From Sphingopyxis italica (GTDB taxonomy: Bacteria > Pseudomonadota > Alphaproteobacteria > Sphingomonadales > Sphingomonadaceae), in NCBI RefSeq assembly GCF_011926545.1, contig NZ_JAATIT010000002.1, positions 372,001 through 436,000 of the forward strand: a DNA stretch of 64,000 nt, written 5' to 3'. This document shows positions 25,415 through 34,904 of this stretch, piece by piece. Under the pieces are notes generated by a model. That model was not told where the DNA came from, did not search any database, and saw only the letters and a program-made list of their open reading frames with translations. The translations under genes and the position numbers were made by a program. Every line of letters starts with the position of its first letter. Position 1 is the first letter of the stretch.

Positions 25415-27019
25415 TTACGCCGCCGTCAGCGACCGCAGCCTATAATCCTTATAATCATCCCTGATCTGCCGCTTCAAAATCTTGCCCGTCGCGGTGTGCG
25501 GCAGTTCGTCGACGAAGACGATCTCGTCGGGCAGCCACCATTTGGCGACCTTGTCTTTGAGGTAATCGACGATAGCCGCCTCGCTCGTCTCCGCACCCGC
25601 CTTCCGCACGACCAACAGGATCGGCCGCTCGTCCCATTTGGGGTGATAGACGCCGACCGCCGCCGCCTCCTGCACGCCCGGCGCGCCGACGGCGGCGTTT
25701 TCCAGCTCGATCGAGCTGATCCATTCGCCGCCCGATTTGATCACATCCTTCGCGCGGTCGGTGATCTGCATGACACCGTCGGGATGCAGCACCGCAACGT
25801 CGCCGGTGTCGAACCAGCCTTGACCGTCCGCTGCGTCGGCATCGGCCTTGAAATAACGCTGGATGATCCACGGCCCGCGGCATTGCAGCCGCCCGCTCGT
25901 CTCGCCGTCGCGCGGCAGTTCGCCTCCCCCATCGTCGACAACGCGCAACTCGACGCCGAACGGCGGACAGCCCTGCCGCGCGACGATGTCGACGCGCTCG
26001 TCGAAGCTCATCTCATCCCAGTTCCACGGCCTTTTGCCCATCGTCCCGATCGGCGAGGTTTCGGTCATGCCCCAGGCATGGCCGACATCGATCCCCGCCT
26101 TCATAAACCGCTCGATCATCGCGCGCGGACACGCCGACCCGCCGATGATCACGCGGTGGAGCTTGCCATAGCCGATGCCCGTCGCGTCCATATGCGCGAA
26201 CATCGCGATCCACACCGTCGGCACGCCGGCGCTGTGGGTGACGCCCTCATCGTGCATCAGGTCGCAAAGCACCTGCGCGTCGTTGGTCGCGGAAAACACC
26301 AGCTTCGCGCCGACGGTCGCGGCGGCAAAGGGAATGCCCCAGCTGTTCGCATGAAACATCGGCACGATCGGCAGCACCACGCTGCGGTTCGACATGTCGA
26401 ACACGTCGGGCTGGATCTCGGTGATCGCGTGGATGACGTTCGAGCGATGCTCATAGAGCACGCCCTTCGGATTGCCCGTCGTGCCGCTGGTATAGCAAAG
26501 CCCGACCGGATCGCGCTCGTCGAGCTCCACCCATTGAAAGCTGCCGTCTTCGGCATCGATCAGATCGCGATAGGAAAGATAGCCCTCGCGCGCCGGGGCG
26601 TCGAACAGGATGAAATGCTCGACCGTCGGCAATTGCGGGCGGAGCCGCTCGACGATCGGCAGGAACATCGTGTCGAACAGCAGCACGCGGTCCTCGGCAT
26701 GATTGACGATATAGATCAGCTGTTCGTCGAACAGCCGCGGGTTCACCGTATGCAGCACCCCGCCCATGCCCGCGGTGCCGTACCAGCTGACCAGATGGTG
26801 GCCGTGGTTCATCGCCAGCGTCGCGATGCGGTCGCCCTTCTTCATTCCGAGTTTCACCATCGCCGCGGCGAAACGCCGCGCGTCGGTTCCGACCTCTCCC
26901 CAGTTCGACCGCGTCATGCTGCCGTCGGCCCATCGCGACACGATTTCGCGTCGCGAATGTTCGCGTGCGGCATGATCGATCAGGCTCGTGACGAGCAGCG
27001 GCTGGCCCTGCATTCCCAT
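25415..27019 (-). CDS. Acyl-CoA synthetase (AMP-forming, medium/long-chain type)
   Basis: A 534-residue ANL-superfamily ligase. [18 protein letters not shown] (about 180) is the AMP-binding P-loop, [10 protein letters not shown] (about 325) is the A5 motif, [14 protein letters not shown] (about 410) carries the ribose-binding aspartate and [15 protein letters not shown] at the C-terminus holds the catalytic lysine. It activates a fatty or related acid as acyl-AMP and then acyl-CoA; chain length is not readable. It probably feeds beta-oxidation, whose electrons reach the quinone pool via the ETF-QO at 19209. A second ATG six bases inside the first is an equally possible start. Confidence 0.9.
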   Translation of the reverse strand: MGMQGQPLLVTSLIDHAAREHSRREIVSRWADGSMTRSNWGEVGTDARRFAAAMVKLGMKKGDRIATLAMNHGHHLVSWYGTAGMGGVLHTVNPRLFDEQLIYIVNHAEDRVLLFDTMFLPIVERLRPQLPTVEHFILFDAPAREGYLSYRDLIDAEDGSFQWVELDERDPVGLCYTSGTTGNPKGVLYEHRSNVIHAITEIQPDVFDMSNRSVVLPIVPMFHANSWGIPFAAATVGAKLVFSATNDAQVLCDLMHDEGVTHSAGVPTVWIAMFAHMDATGIGYGKLHRVIIGGSACPRAMIERFMKAGIDVGHAWGMTETSPIGTMGKRPWNWDEMSFDERVDIVARQGCPPFGVELRVVDDGGGELPRDGETSGRLQCRGPWIIQRYFKADADAADGQGWFDTGDVAVLHPDGVMQITDRAKDVIKSGGEWISSIELENAAVGAPGVQEAAAVGVYHPKWDERPILLVVRKAGAETSEAAIVDYLKDKVAKWWLPDEIVFVDELPHTATGKILKRQIRDDYKDYRLRSLTAA

Positions 27020-27098
27020 GGTGCGGCATCCTCAATTTTATATCGTTGCTGCCAATGGATAGGGTCGAAAACCCCCGACACGCAAGGGGGAAGAAAGG

Positions 27099-30000
27099 TC
27101 AGCGCGCCCTGAATTCGCGCGGCGCGACGAGCGACAGCGCGGGGCCGGTCACCCCGGCGATCATGTCGAGCCGCGATACCGTATCGGGGCCGAGCGCGAA
27201 GCCGCGGCCGAGTTCGATACGAAGCTCGTCATCGGTCAGCGGGTCGATCGTGGTGACGATGACGCGGCCCCGCGCATCGTCGCGCTTGACGAGCAGCCGC
27301 GCCATTTCCTCGATCGCCGTGGGCATGTCGACGCGGCAGGTCAGCTGGAGCGCCGCGGTCGCGGCCATATCGGCCAGCGACTGCGCACCGCGCACCGTCA
27401 CCCGCGGCGTTTCCTCGCCTTCGAGCAGATCGAGTTCGACCGACAGCATCGCGCAGCCGCCGTCGGCCGCCAGCGTCTCGAGCGTTTTGCCGGCGATTTC
27501 GTCGAAGCAGCTCGACTGAAACTGGCCGCTGCGATCCGACAGGGTGAGGTTGAGGAAGCGGTTGCCGCGCTGCGACACGCGCGGCCGCGCACTTTCGACC
27601 ATCGCCGCCATCACCATCGGGATGCGCGTGCCGGGCGACATTTCGACATTGTCGCAGATGTCGCCATAGGACCGCGCGCCGCGCGCCGAGACGATCGCTT
27701 CATATTGCTCGACCGGGTGCGACGAGAAATAGAAGCCGAAAGCGTCCTTCTCGCGCGTCATTCGCTCGGCCAGCGTCCACGGCTCGGCGGCGGGAAGCTG
27801 CAGCGCCGGCGCGATCGCTATGTCGCCGCCGAACAGACCGCCCTGCCCCGTCGAACGTTCGTGCGCCGAACTGTTGGCGCAGGCGAGCAGGCTTTCGGCA
27901 CCGGCAAAGGCGCGCGGACGGTCGGGCTCGATACAATCGAACGCCCCCGCCCCCGCCAACGCTTCGATCTGCCGGCGGTTGAGCAGCTTGGGATCGATAC
28001 GGCTCGCGAAATCGTCGAGCGAGACGAAATCGCCCTTGGCGCGTTCGGCGACGAGCGCCTCCATCGCTTTCTCGCCCACGCCCTTGAGCGCGCCGAGCGC
28101 GTAACGCACCGTCAGTCCTTCATCCCCGCGCCCGACCGAGAAATCGGCTTCGCTGTCGTTGACCGACGGCGGCGCGATCCCGACATTGAGCCGCCGCATG
28201 TCGTCGATGAAGATTGACAATTTATCGGTCTGGTGGCTGTCGAACGACATCGATGCGGCGAAGAATTCGTGCGGATAATGCGCCTTCAGCCATGCGGTCT
28301 GGTAGGACAGCAAGGCATAGGCGGCGGCGTGGCTCTTGTTGAAGCCATAGCCGGCGAACTTGTCGATCAAGTCGAAAAGCTCGTTCGCCGCCTTGGGCGT
28401 GATCTGATTATGCTCGCCGCAGCCCTTCACGAACGTCTCGCGCTGCGCGTCCATTTCGGCCTGGACCTTCTTGCCCATCGCGCGGCGCAAGAGGTCGGCG
28501 CCGCCGAGACTGTAGCCGGCCAGGATCTGCGCCGCCTGCATCACCTGTTCCTGATAGACGAAGATGCCGTATGTCTCGGCGAGGATGCCTTCGAGCAGCG
28601 GATGCGGATAGGCGATGGGCTCGCGTCCGTTCTTGCGCGCGCCGAACAGCGGAATATTGTCCATCGGCCCGGGGCGATAGAGCGCGACGAGCGCGATGAT
28701 GTCGCCGAAATTGGTCGGTTTCACCGCTGACAGTGTGCGCCGCATGCCTTCGGATTCGAGCTGGAACACCCCGACCGTCTCGCCGCGCTGGAGGAGGGCA
28801 TAGACTTCCTCATCATCCCACGCGAGCGCGTCGAGATCGACGTCGACCCCGCGCAGCGCGAGCAGACGCCGCGCTTCCTTCAGCACCGACAGTGTCTTGA
28901 GGCCGAGGAAGTCGAATTTCACCAGCCCAGCGGTCTCGACATATTTCATGTCGAACTGCGTCACCGGCATATCCGAACGCGGGTCGCGATAAAGCGGGAC
29001 GAGCTGGTCGAGCGGCCGGTCGCCGATCACCACGCCCGCCGCGTGGGTCGAGCTGTGCCGTGGCAGACCTTCGAGCTGACGCGCCATGTCGAACAGGCGG
29101 CGCACCCCGTCGTCCTGCTTATATTCGGTCATCAGCTCGCTGACGCCGTTCAGCGCGCGCTCGAGTGTCCACGGATCGGTCGGATGGTTCGGCACCAGCT
29201 TCGCCAGCCGGTCGACCTGGCCATAGCTCATCTGGAGCACGCGGCCGGTATCTTTGAGCACCGCGCGCGCCTTCAGCTTTCCGAAGGTGATGATCTGCGC
29301 GACGGTGTCGCGGCCGTATTTTTCCTGCACATAGCGGATCACCTCGCCGCGCCGTGTTTCGCAGAAATCGATGTCGAAGTCGGGCATCGACACGCGCTCG
29401 GGGTTGAGGAAGCGTTCGAACAGCAAGCCCAATTTGAGCGGATCGAGGTCGGTGATCGTCAGCGCCCATGCGACGACGCTCCCCGCGCCCGAACCGCGCC
29501 CCGGCCCCACCGGAATATCATGCGTCTTCGCCCATTTGATAAAGTCGGCAACGATCAGGAAATATCCTGGGAAGCCCATCTGGACGATAACCCCGACCTC
29601 GAAATCGAGCCGCTCGACATAGGTCTGGCGCTCCTCGTCGGTCATGTCGGGATAATGCGCGAGCCGCGCGTCGAGTCCGTCGCGCGCATCCTGCGCCAGC
29701 TGCGCCGCCTCGCCCTCGCGGTCGCCCGCAAGGCTCGGCAGGATCGGCTTGCGCTTCGGCGCCATGAACGCGCAACGTTGCGCGACGACGAGCGTGTTGT
29801 GGATCGCCTCGGGCAAGTCCGAGAAAGCGTCCTCCATCGCCTCGGCGGGTTTCAGCCAGGCTTCAGGGCTCGATACGCGGCGATCCTCGCTTTCGACATA
29901 GGCCGACTGCGCGATGCACAGCATCGCATCGTGCGCGGCGTGAAAATTCGGCTCGACAAAATTGGCCGGGTTGGTCGCGACGATCGGCAGCGCGCGCGCA

Positions 30001-30584
30001 TAGGCCATTTCGATCAGAGCATTCTCCGCCGCGATTTCGGTGGCATCGCCGCGCCGCGACAATTCGATATAGAGCCGTCCGCCGAACAGCGCCTCGAGCT
30101 GCTCGACATAATCCTCCGCCGCACTCTTCTGCTCGCCCGCCAGCAGCCGCGCCAGCGCGCCCTCGCCGCCGCCGGTCAGGCAGATCAGCCCGTCGGTCCT
30201 GCCCGCGATGTCGGTGAGGAGCACATGCGGATCCTGCTCGACCGGGCGGCCGAGATGCGCCGCCGAGACGAGCGCACACAGATTGTCATATCCCGCATCG
30301 TCCTGCGCATAGAGCGCGAGCCAATCGATCAGCGGCGCACCGTTCGCCAGCCGCTGCCCGGGCCGCGCGACGCTGAGCAAGGTCCCGACGATCGGCTGAA
30401 CCCCCGCCGCCTTGCACGCCTCGCCAAAGGCCATGACGCCATAGAGCCCGTTGCGATCGGCCACCGCGATCGCCGGAAAGCCGCGGTCGCGCGCGGCCTT
30501 GGCGATCGCTTTCGGCTCGATCGCCCCTTCGAGCATCGTGTAGCTGGAAAAGACGCGCAGGGGGACAAAGGGGCTGTAGGCCAT
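27099..30584 (-). CDS. dnaE: DNA polymerase III alpha subunit
   Basis: The 1161-residue length is normal for DnaE1. The PHP domain opens the protein (FVPLRVFSSYTMLEGAI), and the polymerase core contains GPGRGSGAGSVVAWAL (about 355) and PDFDIDFCETRRGE (about 395), where the aspartates bind the catalytic metals. Palm and fingers continue with SHAAAYALLSYQTAWLKAHY, followed by a helix-hairpin-helix region near RRQIEALAGAGAFD and an OB-fold domain near residues 985-1065. It is the replicative polymerase and contacts the clamp and tau. Upstream on the same strand lie a repeat (30634) and glutathione peroxidase, so it is probably transcribed from its own promoter. Confidence 0.97.
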   Translation of the reverse strand: MAYSPFVPLRVFSSYTMLEGAIEPKAIAKAARDRGFPAIAVADRNGLYGVMAFGEACKAAGVQPIVGTLLSVARPGQRLANGAPLIDWLALYAQDDAGYDNLCALVSAAHLGRPVEQDPHVLLTDIAGRTDGLICLTGGGEGALARLLAGEQKSAAEDYVEQLEALFGGRLYIELSRRGDATEIAAENALIEMAYARALPIVATNPANFVEPNFHAAHDAMLCIAQSAYVESEDRRVSSPEAWLKPAEAMEDAFSDLPEAIHNTLVVAQRCAFMAPKRKPILPSLAGDREGEAAQLAQDARDGLDARLAHYPDMTDEERQTYVERLDFEVGVIVQMGFPGYFLIVADFIKWAKTHDIPVGPGRGSGAGSVVAWALTITDLDPLKLGLLFERFLNPERVSMPDFDIDFCETRRGEVIRYVQEKYGRDTVAQIITFGKLKARAVLKDTGRVLQMSYGQVDRLAKLVPNHPTDPWTLERALNGVSELMTEYKQDDGVRRLFDMARQLEGLPRHSSTHAAGVVIGDRPLDQLVPLYRDPRSDMPVTQFDMKYVETAGLVKFDFLGLKTLSVLKEARRLLALRGVDVDLDALAWDDEEVYALLQRGETVGVFQLESEGMRRTLSAVKPTNFGDIIALVALYRPGPMDNIPLFGARKNGREPIAYPHPLLEGILAETYGIFVYQEQVMQAAQILAGYSLGGADLLRRAMGKKVQAEMDAQRETFVKGCGEHNQITPKAANELFDLIDKFAGYGFNKSHAAAYALLSYQTAWLKAHYPHEFFAASMSFDSHQTDKLSIFIDDMRRLNVGIAPPSVNDSEADFSVGRGDEGLTVRYALGALKGVGEKAMEALVAERAKGDFVSLDDFASRIDPKLLNRRQIEALAGAGAFDCIEPDRPRAFAGAESLLACANSSAHERSTGQGGLFGGDIAIAPALQLPAAEPWTLAERMTREKDAFGFYFSSHPVEQYEAIVSARGARSYGDICDNVEMSPGTRIPMVMAAMVESARPRVSQRGNRFLNLTLSDRSGQFQSSCFDEIAGKTLETLAADGGCAMLSVELDLLEGEETPRVTVRGAQSLADMAATAALQLTCRVDMPTAIEEMARLLVKRDDARGRVIVTTIDPLTDDELRIELGRGFALGPDTVSRLDMIAGVTGPALSLVAPREFRAR

Positions 30585-30633
30585 GGCGGGACGCTAGGCA
30601 TATGTGACGATTCGGGGAAGGCCCGAATGATGA

Positions 30634-30711
30634 TCGTCGCCCCCGCGAAGGCGGGGGCCGCTCTTGGCCTTACGCTATCTCTCCAGCGGCCCCCGCCTTT
30701 GCGGGGGCGAC
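30634..30711. repeat. Intergenic palindrome, REP-like family 1, third copy (diverged)
   Basis: Near-perfect arms (30634-30661 and 30684-30711) have a CCCCCGCGAAGGCGGGGG core, with GC-richer ends than the copies at 1643 and 24083. It lies between dnaE and the 3' end of glutathione peroxidase, both on the minus strand, and could end the peroxidase transcript. Confidence 0.85.
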
Positions 30712-30715
30712 GGAG

Positions 30716-31192
30716 CTATTCCAACAGTTCTTCAATCTCTTTGCGCAATTGTTCGGGCTTCGTCGTCGGCGCATGTCGCGACACCGTCCTGCCCTCGCGG
30801 TCGACCAGGAATTTCGTGAAATTCCACTTGATCCCGCTACCGAGCAATCCGGTCTTTTCCTTCTTCAGATGCTTGAAGATCGGGTCGGCGTCGTCGCCGT
30901 TGACATCGATCTTCGCCATCACCGGAAAGGTCACATCATAGGTCAGCGAGCAGAAATTCGCGATCTCGTTCGCGTCGCCCGGCTCCTGCGCGCCGAACTG
31001 GTTGCACGGGAAGGCCAATATCTCGAACCCGCGATCCTTATAGTCGCCGTAGAGCTCCTCCAGCCCTTCATATTGCGGGGTGAAGCCGCATTTCGACGCG
31101 GTGTTGACGATCAGCAGCACTTTGCCGCGATAGTCGGCCAGCGACTGCATGTCCCCGCCGGGCAGCTTCGCCGAAAGATCGTAAAGTGCCAT
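30716..31192 (-). CDS. Glutathione peroxidase (cysteine type)
   Basis: A 158-residue thioredoxin-fold peroxidase. NTASKCGFTPQYEGLE (about 30) holds the peroxidatic Cys in place of selenocysteine, AFPCNQFGAQEPG (about 64) carries the Gln and a possible resolving Cys, and KWNFTKFLVDREG (about 122) supplies Trp and Asn of the tetrad. There is no signal peptide, so it is cytoplasmic. Such Cys forms usually take electrons from thioredoxin rather than glutathione. The ATG at 31192 is preferred; the frame continues upstream only as an out-of-frame shadow of lolD. Confidence 0.93.
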   Translation of the reverse strand: MALYDLSAKLPGGDMQSLADYRGKVLLIVNTASKCGFTPQYEGLEELYGDYKDRGFEILAFPCNQFGAQEPGDANEIANFCSLTYDVTFPVMAKIDVNGDDADPIFKHLKKEKTGLLGSGIKWNFTKFLVDREGRTVSRHAPTTKPEQLRKEIEELLE

Positions 31193-31214
31193 ATCAGTCC
31201 CTTCCCCAATATTC

Positions 31215-31292
31215 CGCTCGCATCGAGCGAAGTAGAGATGCCCCTCGGCATATGCTGTCCCGATGGGTGTCTCGACTTCGCTCGACACGAAC
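31215..31292. repeat. Intergenic imperfect palindrome, family 3 (TCGAGCGAAG)
   Basis: ATCGAGCGAAGTAGAGAT at 31220-31237 is mirrored by TCTCGACTTCGCTCGACACG at 31267-31286. The same family occurs at 37187-37271 in a better preserved form. It lies between lolD and glutathione peroxidase, both on the minus strand. Confidence 0.75.
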
Positions 31293-31307
31293 GGGAACAG
31301 GAGGAGT

Positions 31308-31985
31308 CTATGCCTCGATATGCCCTTCGTGCAAGCGCAGCACGCGGTCCATCTTCGCCGCCAATCGCTCATTATGCGTCGCCACCAGCGCCGCTGAGCC
31401 ATGATCGCGCACCAGACTGACGAACTGGTCGAACACGCGGTCGGCGGTCGCCTCGTCGAGGTTGCCCGTCGGCTCGTCGGCGAGCACCAGCAAGGGACGG
31501 TTCGCCAGCGCGCGCGCGACCGCGACGCGCTGCTGCTCGCCGCCCGACAACTTGCTCGGCTTGTGATGCAATCGCTCGCCCAGCCCGAGCCGGCCGAGCA
31601 GGTCGGCCGCGCGCTCCTCGGCTTCCGCCTGCGCCGTGCCGCGGATGAGCTGCGGCAGCACGACATTCTCGATCGCGTTGAAATCGGGCAGCAAATGGTG
31701 GAACTGATAAACGAAGCCGATCTTCTCGCGCCGCGTCTTCGTCCGCTCGCCCTGTTCGAAGCGCGTGACATCCTCGCCGTCGATGCGGATCGTACCGCCG
31801 AATCCGCCTTCGAGCAGGCCGACCGCTTGCAGCATCGTCGACTTGCCCGACCCCGAGGGGCCGAGCAGCGCGACGATCTCCCCGCGCCGCAGCGACGCGT
31901 TGACCCCGCGCAGCACCTCGATCGTGACGTCGCCCTGCGTGAAGCTGCGCTTCAGGTCGACCAGTTCGAGCGCGACATCATTCAT
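31308..31985 (-). CDS. lolD: Lipoprotein-releasing ABC transporter ATPase
   Basis: A 225-residue ABC ATPase with Walker [10 protein letters not shown] (about 42), Q-loop [12 protein letters not shown], signature [15 protein letters not shown] (about 145) and Walker [15 protein letters not shown] (about 165). The MacB/LolD-type spacing and its place directly after a LolC/E permease identify it as LolD, which powers release of lipoproteins from the inner membrane to LolA. The start overlaps the permease's stop by eight bases. Confidence 0.94.
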   Translation of the reverse strand: MNDVALELVDLKRSFTQGDVTIEVLRGVNASLRRGEIVALLGPSGSGKSTMLQAVGLLEGGFGGTIRIDGEDVTRFEQGERTKTRREKIGFVYQFHHLLPDFNAIENVVLPQLIRGTAQAEAEERAADLLGRLGLGERLHHKPSKLSGGEQQRVAVARALANRPLLVLADEPTGNLDEATADRVFDQFVSLVRDHGSAALVATHNERLAAKMDRVLRLHEGHIEA

Positions 31986-33228
31986 AACGCAGCACCTGCA
32001 CGGGATCGGTATTCGCGGCCTTGTAGGCCGGATACAGCGTCGCGAGGAAGCTGAACACGATCACCATGATGACGATCGCGGTAATCTCCACCGGATCGGG
32101 CTTCGACGGTAATTCGGTAAGGAAACGGATCGACGGGTCCCACAAGGGCTGGCCGGTCAGAAACTCGACCCCGCGCAGCACCCCCTGCCGGAAATAGAGC
32201 AGCGAAAAGCCGACGATCATCCCCGCGATCGTTCCCGCAACGCCGATCGACAGTCCGATCGCCATGAAGATGCGCATCACCGCGTCGCGCGGCGCGCCCA
32301 TCGTCCGCAATATCGCCATGTCGCGCGTCTTCGCGCGCACCAGCATGATCAGCGACGAGATGATGTTGAACGACGCGACGAGGATGATCAGCGACAGGAT
32401 CACGAACATCGCGACACGCTCGATCGACAGCGCCTCGAACAGGCTCGCGTTCATCGACCGCCAGTCGGACACGACCGCCTTGGCAGCGAGTTTTTCGGCA
32501 AGCGGCTGCAATATCTCGCCGACCCGGTCGGGGTCCTCGGTCTTGACCTCGATCATCTGGACCTGGTCGCCGGTGAGCAGCAACAGCTGCGCATCCTCCA
32601 TCGGCATGACGATATAGGCCTTGTCGAAATCATAGACGCCGATCTCGAAAATCGCCGACACGCGGTAGCTGATCTCGCGCGGCACCGTACCGAACGGCGT
32701 CGAGCGGCCTTGCGGATTGATGATCGTGACGTTCGACCCGACCTGGGCCCCCAGATTACGCGCCAGCTCGCTGCCGAGCGCGACATTGCCCGAACCCGCC
32801 GTCAGGCTGTTCAGACTGCCTTGGAGCACCTTACCGCCCAGCGTCTCGTTGCTCCGTATGTCCGGAACCGTCATGCCGCGCACGAGCACGCCTTCAACGC
32901 GCCCGCTGAAGGTTGCGAGCAAGGGCTGCTCGATCAGCGGCGTCGCCGACGTGACGCCCGGTGTCGCGCGCGCCTGCTTCAACACGTCCTGCCAATCGTC
33001 GATCCGCCCGCCAAAGCCCTGAACGACCGCGTGGCCGTTCAGCCCGACGATCTTTTCAAACAGGTCGCTGCGCACGCCGTTCATCACGCTCATCACTACC
33101 ACGAGGGCCGCGACGCCCAGCATCACCGCGGTGAAGCTGAACGCCGCCGCGACGAAGATGAATCCTTCGCCGCGCTGCGGAAGCAAATAGCGTTTGAAGA
33201 TGGTGCGTTCGTACGGACGCAGGATCAT
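31978..33228 (-). CDS. Lipoprotein-releasing permease (LolC/LolE family)
   Basis: A 416-residue integral membrane protein with the LolE topology: one helix near residues 25-50, a large periplasmic domain (about 50-265), then three helices at about 272-300, 320-350 and 380-405. [20 protein letters not shown] at the N-terminus and [20 protein letters not shown] (cytoplasmic coupling loop) are diagnostic. In alphaproteobacteria a single LolC/E protein usually forms a homodimer with LolD2; only one permease gene is present here. The 412-nt region upstream holds its promoter and a structured element. Confidence 0.93.
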   Translation of the reverse strand: MILRPYERTIFKRYLLPQRGEGFIFVAAAFSFTAVMLGVAALVVVMSVMNGVRSDLFEKIVGLNGHAVVQGFGGRIDDWQDVLKQARATPGVTSATPLIEQPLLATFSGRVEGVLVRGMTVPDIRSNETLGGKVLQGSLNSLTAGSGNVALGSELARNLGAQVGSNVTIINPQGRSTPFGTVPREISYRVSAIFEIGVYDFDKAYIVMPMEDAQLLLLTGDQVQMIEVKTEDPDRVGEILQPLAEKLAAKAVVSDWRSMNASLFEALSIERVAMFVILSLIILVASFNIISSLIMLVRAKTRDMAILRTMGAPRDAVMRIFMAIGLSIGVAGTIAGMIVGFSLLYFRQGVLRGVEFLTGQPLWDPSIRFLTELPSKPDPVEITAIVIMVIVFSFLATLYPAYKAANTDPVQVLRYE

Positions 33229-33404
33229 GGGAAGACCGGCCTTCGCGGCGCTTGGAAAAGGTCACGCATGGGAGCCGCTTTAGGCAGGTCAAACAGGGCT
33301 GGCAATGGCCGCCAGCATGACCTCAAATCCCAAATGATTTGCGATAATGTGTTGCCCATAGGTCACAGCGGCGCGCAAAATCAGGCCCAACAGGCCATGA
33401 GAGG

Positions 33405-33527
33405 GTGACAACGCGGCCCCCAAGACCTACCCCAAGGCTTCTGGTTCAACGCGGCCCAAAGGCCCGGATCCAGGGAGTGTAGGCCTTTCGCCAGGCCTGC
33501 AACAAGGGGGATGGCGATGTTCGTCAC
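33405..33527 (+). ncRNA. Candidate structured non-coding RNA, 6S-like rod
   Basis: The ends pair: GTGAC 33405-33409 with GTCAC 33523-33527, AAC 33410-33412 with GTT 33519-33521, GC 33413-33414 with GC 33514-33515, and CCCCC 33417-33421 with GGGGG 33506-33510. A terminal arm pairs GC-GGCC (33451-33456) with GGCC-T-GC (33494-33500) and AAAGGCC (33458-33464) with GGCCTTT (33482-33488). Between lower stem and arm is a large one-sided bubble (33422-33450). This closing-stem, bubble, terminal-arm plan is that of 6S RNA. A weak promoter, TTGCCC (33352) and CAAAAT (33376), lies upstream. Strand, ends and identity are inferred, not computed. Confidence 0.4.
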
Positions 33528-33530
33528 AGG

Positions 33531-33560
33531 CGCCCGGGTCTCGGCAACGAGGCCCGGGCG
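33531..33560. other. Very stable 13-bp hairpin with GCAA tetraloop
   Basis: CGCCCGGGTCTCG (33531-33543) pairs with CGAGGCCCGGGCG (33548-33560) around GCAA, with one G-T wobble. It starts four bases after the candidate RNA rod. No T-tract follows on either strand, so it is terminator-like without being a standard terminator; it could cap the 3' end of the RNA. Confidence 0.75.
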
Positions 33561-33640
33561 TTGTGATTCTCGCGCGACCTTACGGTAAGACGGTAATAGG
33601 GCGCACCGACATGCCATTGCCGTTACTGGCTTCCGTGGAG

Positions 33641-34153
33641 TCATTGTTTTCTAACGTTTTCAACCCGCCGTAATACGAATTGGTGAGTGGCCTCGCGTGT
33701 CCTCGTGTATGCGTCACGCTGCCCCGCAGCCTGAGCTGCCTGAACAAGAAATCGCGCTCCAGCGGAACTGCGGAAATCATCACGAACAAAATGTTTTCGT
33801 GCCTTATCTCCATAGATCGTAAGCGGACGAAGAAGCGCATCCATCTCGCCGTCCGCTGATGCCCGCAGACTCGCACATATATTGAAGGCGGAAACGAAAA
33901 TTTGTGTTGCACGTTCACCGTCGGACGTCCCAAAATCTTCGTGGATATTGAGAGCCTTCCAATAACAAACCCAATAAGGCCGATAGATCGCTGCGGCATA
34001 ATCGTGCTGCTCACGGAGCAATTCAGCCGGCGGTGAGAGCTCGACCGGCAGGCAGTTTCCAACGCTATCGCGACGGCAATCCAACTTTATTTCCGGCATG
34101 ACCGCTGGTGCTGCTTCTGCGGCGGTAAGCAGGAGGAAGGAAACGAATATCAT
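33641..34153 (-). CDS. Secreted protein of unknown function
   Basis: A 170-residue protein with a short signal peptide (MIFVSFLLLTAAEAAP, cleavage near residue 15) and GGGAGC upstream of the ATG. The mature part is helical and has four cysteines (around residues 26, 34, 63 and 92) that could form disulfides in the periplasm. Base composition and codon use look less GC-biased than in neighbouring genes. Nothing is recognisable as a known domain. It sits alone between the structured region and the CRP-family gene, on the same strand as both, so a recent acquisition or a fast-evolving lineage-specific gene is likely. Confidence 0.6.
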   Translation of the reverse strand: MIFVSFLLLTAAEAAPAVMPEIKLDCRRDSVGNCLPVELSPPAELLREQHDYAAAIYRPYWVCYWKALNIHEDFGTSDGERATQIFVSAFNICASLRASADGEMDALLRPLTIYGDKARKHFVRDDFRSSAGARFLVQAAQAAGQRDAYTRTREATHQFVLRRVENVRKQ

Positions 34154-34196
34154 CTTAAGCTCCCGTCAAACGGGCTCCAATTCCGCCGAAGCCTAA

Positions 34197-34880
34197 CTAC
34201 CCCTCGCTCTCGCTGATATCCTCAAGCATCTCCGCATCGAGAACGCGCACCCGCCCTTGCTCGAGCGAGATCACCCCCGATTCCTCCCAGCTCTTGAGCT
34301 GGCGGTTGATATGCTCGCGACTCATGCCCGCGAAATTGCCAAGTTCGGTCTGGCTCAATTCAACGCGCTGCGACACCTCGACATCCTTGCGGATCAGCCG
34401 CTTGAGGTAGCGCGCAAGCCGCGGCCCCGAGGCATAGGCGCGGTCGCTCTCGATCGTCTGGTCGGCGGTGCGTAGCCGGCGCGCGAGCTGCTGCATCAGC
34501 GACCAGGTGAATTCTGGATGGCTCGCCGCGAAGTCCTTGAGCGCATTGCGCCCGAGCTGGAGCGCGCTTCCGGCGCTGGTCGCGGTCACCGACGCCGTCC
34601 GCTCGCCGCCGTCGAGCAGCGCGATCTCGCCCAGCACCGCGCCGGGCTCGGCATAAGCGAGCACGATCTCGCGCCCGCCCGAAGTCAGCATCGACACGCG
34701 CGCGGCGCCTTCGGTCAGGATCAGCATCATGTCGCCCGGGTCGCCCTGGACGAGCAATTCCTTGCCCTTGACGAAATTGACCTGCACCGCGCGGCTGACG
34801 ATCTCGGCCCAATCTTCGATCGAAAGCCCGGAAAAGATGCTGTCGGGGCCTTGCAGTTCGGCGAGTCTGGCGTGATCCAT
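34197..34880 (-). CDS. CRP/FNR-family transcriptional regulator
   Basis: A 227-residue regulator: a cyclic-nucleotide-binding domain (about 15-125) with phosphate-cassette-like GEIALLDGGERTASVTA, a dimer helix (about 125-150) and a C-terminal winged helix with LSQTELGNFAGMSREHINRQL as the recognition helix. The FNR N-terminal cysteines are absent, so it is CRP-like rather than an oxygen sensor; cAMP or another small ligand is plausible. It lies downstream of pyrG on the same strand with a 24-base gap. Its regulon cannot be read from the window. Confidence 0.9.
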   Translation of the reverse strand: MDHARLAELQGPDSIFSGLSIEDWAEIVSRAVQVNFVKGKELLVQGDPGDMMLILTEGAARVSMLTSGGREIVLAYAEPGAVLGEIALLDGGERTASVTATSAGSALQLGRNALKDFAASHPEFTWSLMQQLARRLRTADQTIESDRAYASGPRLARYLKRLIRKDVEVSQRVELSQTELGNFAGMSREHINRQLKSWEESGVISLEQGRVRVLDAEMLEDISESEG

Positions 34881-34904
34881 GCCCTTGGTCCCCTTTTCGA
34901 ACGG

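Larger units (their letters stand above)
33229..33640. other. 412-nt intergenic region without a protein gene
   Basis: No convincing reading frame is present: the 87-codon frame at 33381-33644 on the minus strand has no ribosome site and follows the pairing pattern of the structured DNA rather than codon bias. The region contains the candidate structured RNA (33405-33527), a 13-bp GNRA hairpin (33531-33560) and, at its left end, the promoter of lolC/E. The stretch 33561-33640 shows nothing I recognise. Confidence 0.7.

Noticed and set aside
33381..33644. An 87-codon minus-strand frame in the long intergenic gap
   Set aside because: It overlaps the paired segments of the candidate RNA, has no ribosome site and shows no codon bias, so I treat the region as non-coding.
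33580..34062. A 160-codon frame overlapping the orphan secreted protein
   Set aside because: The competing frame at 33641-34153 has a signal peptide and GGGAGC upstream; this one has neither.
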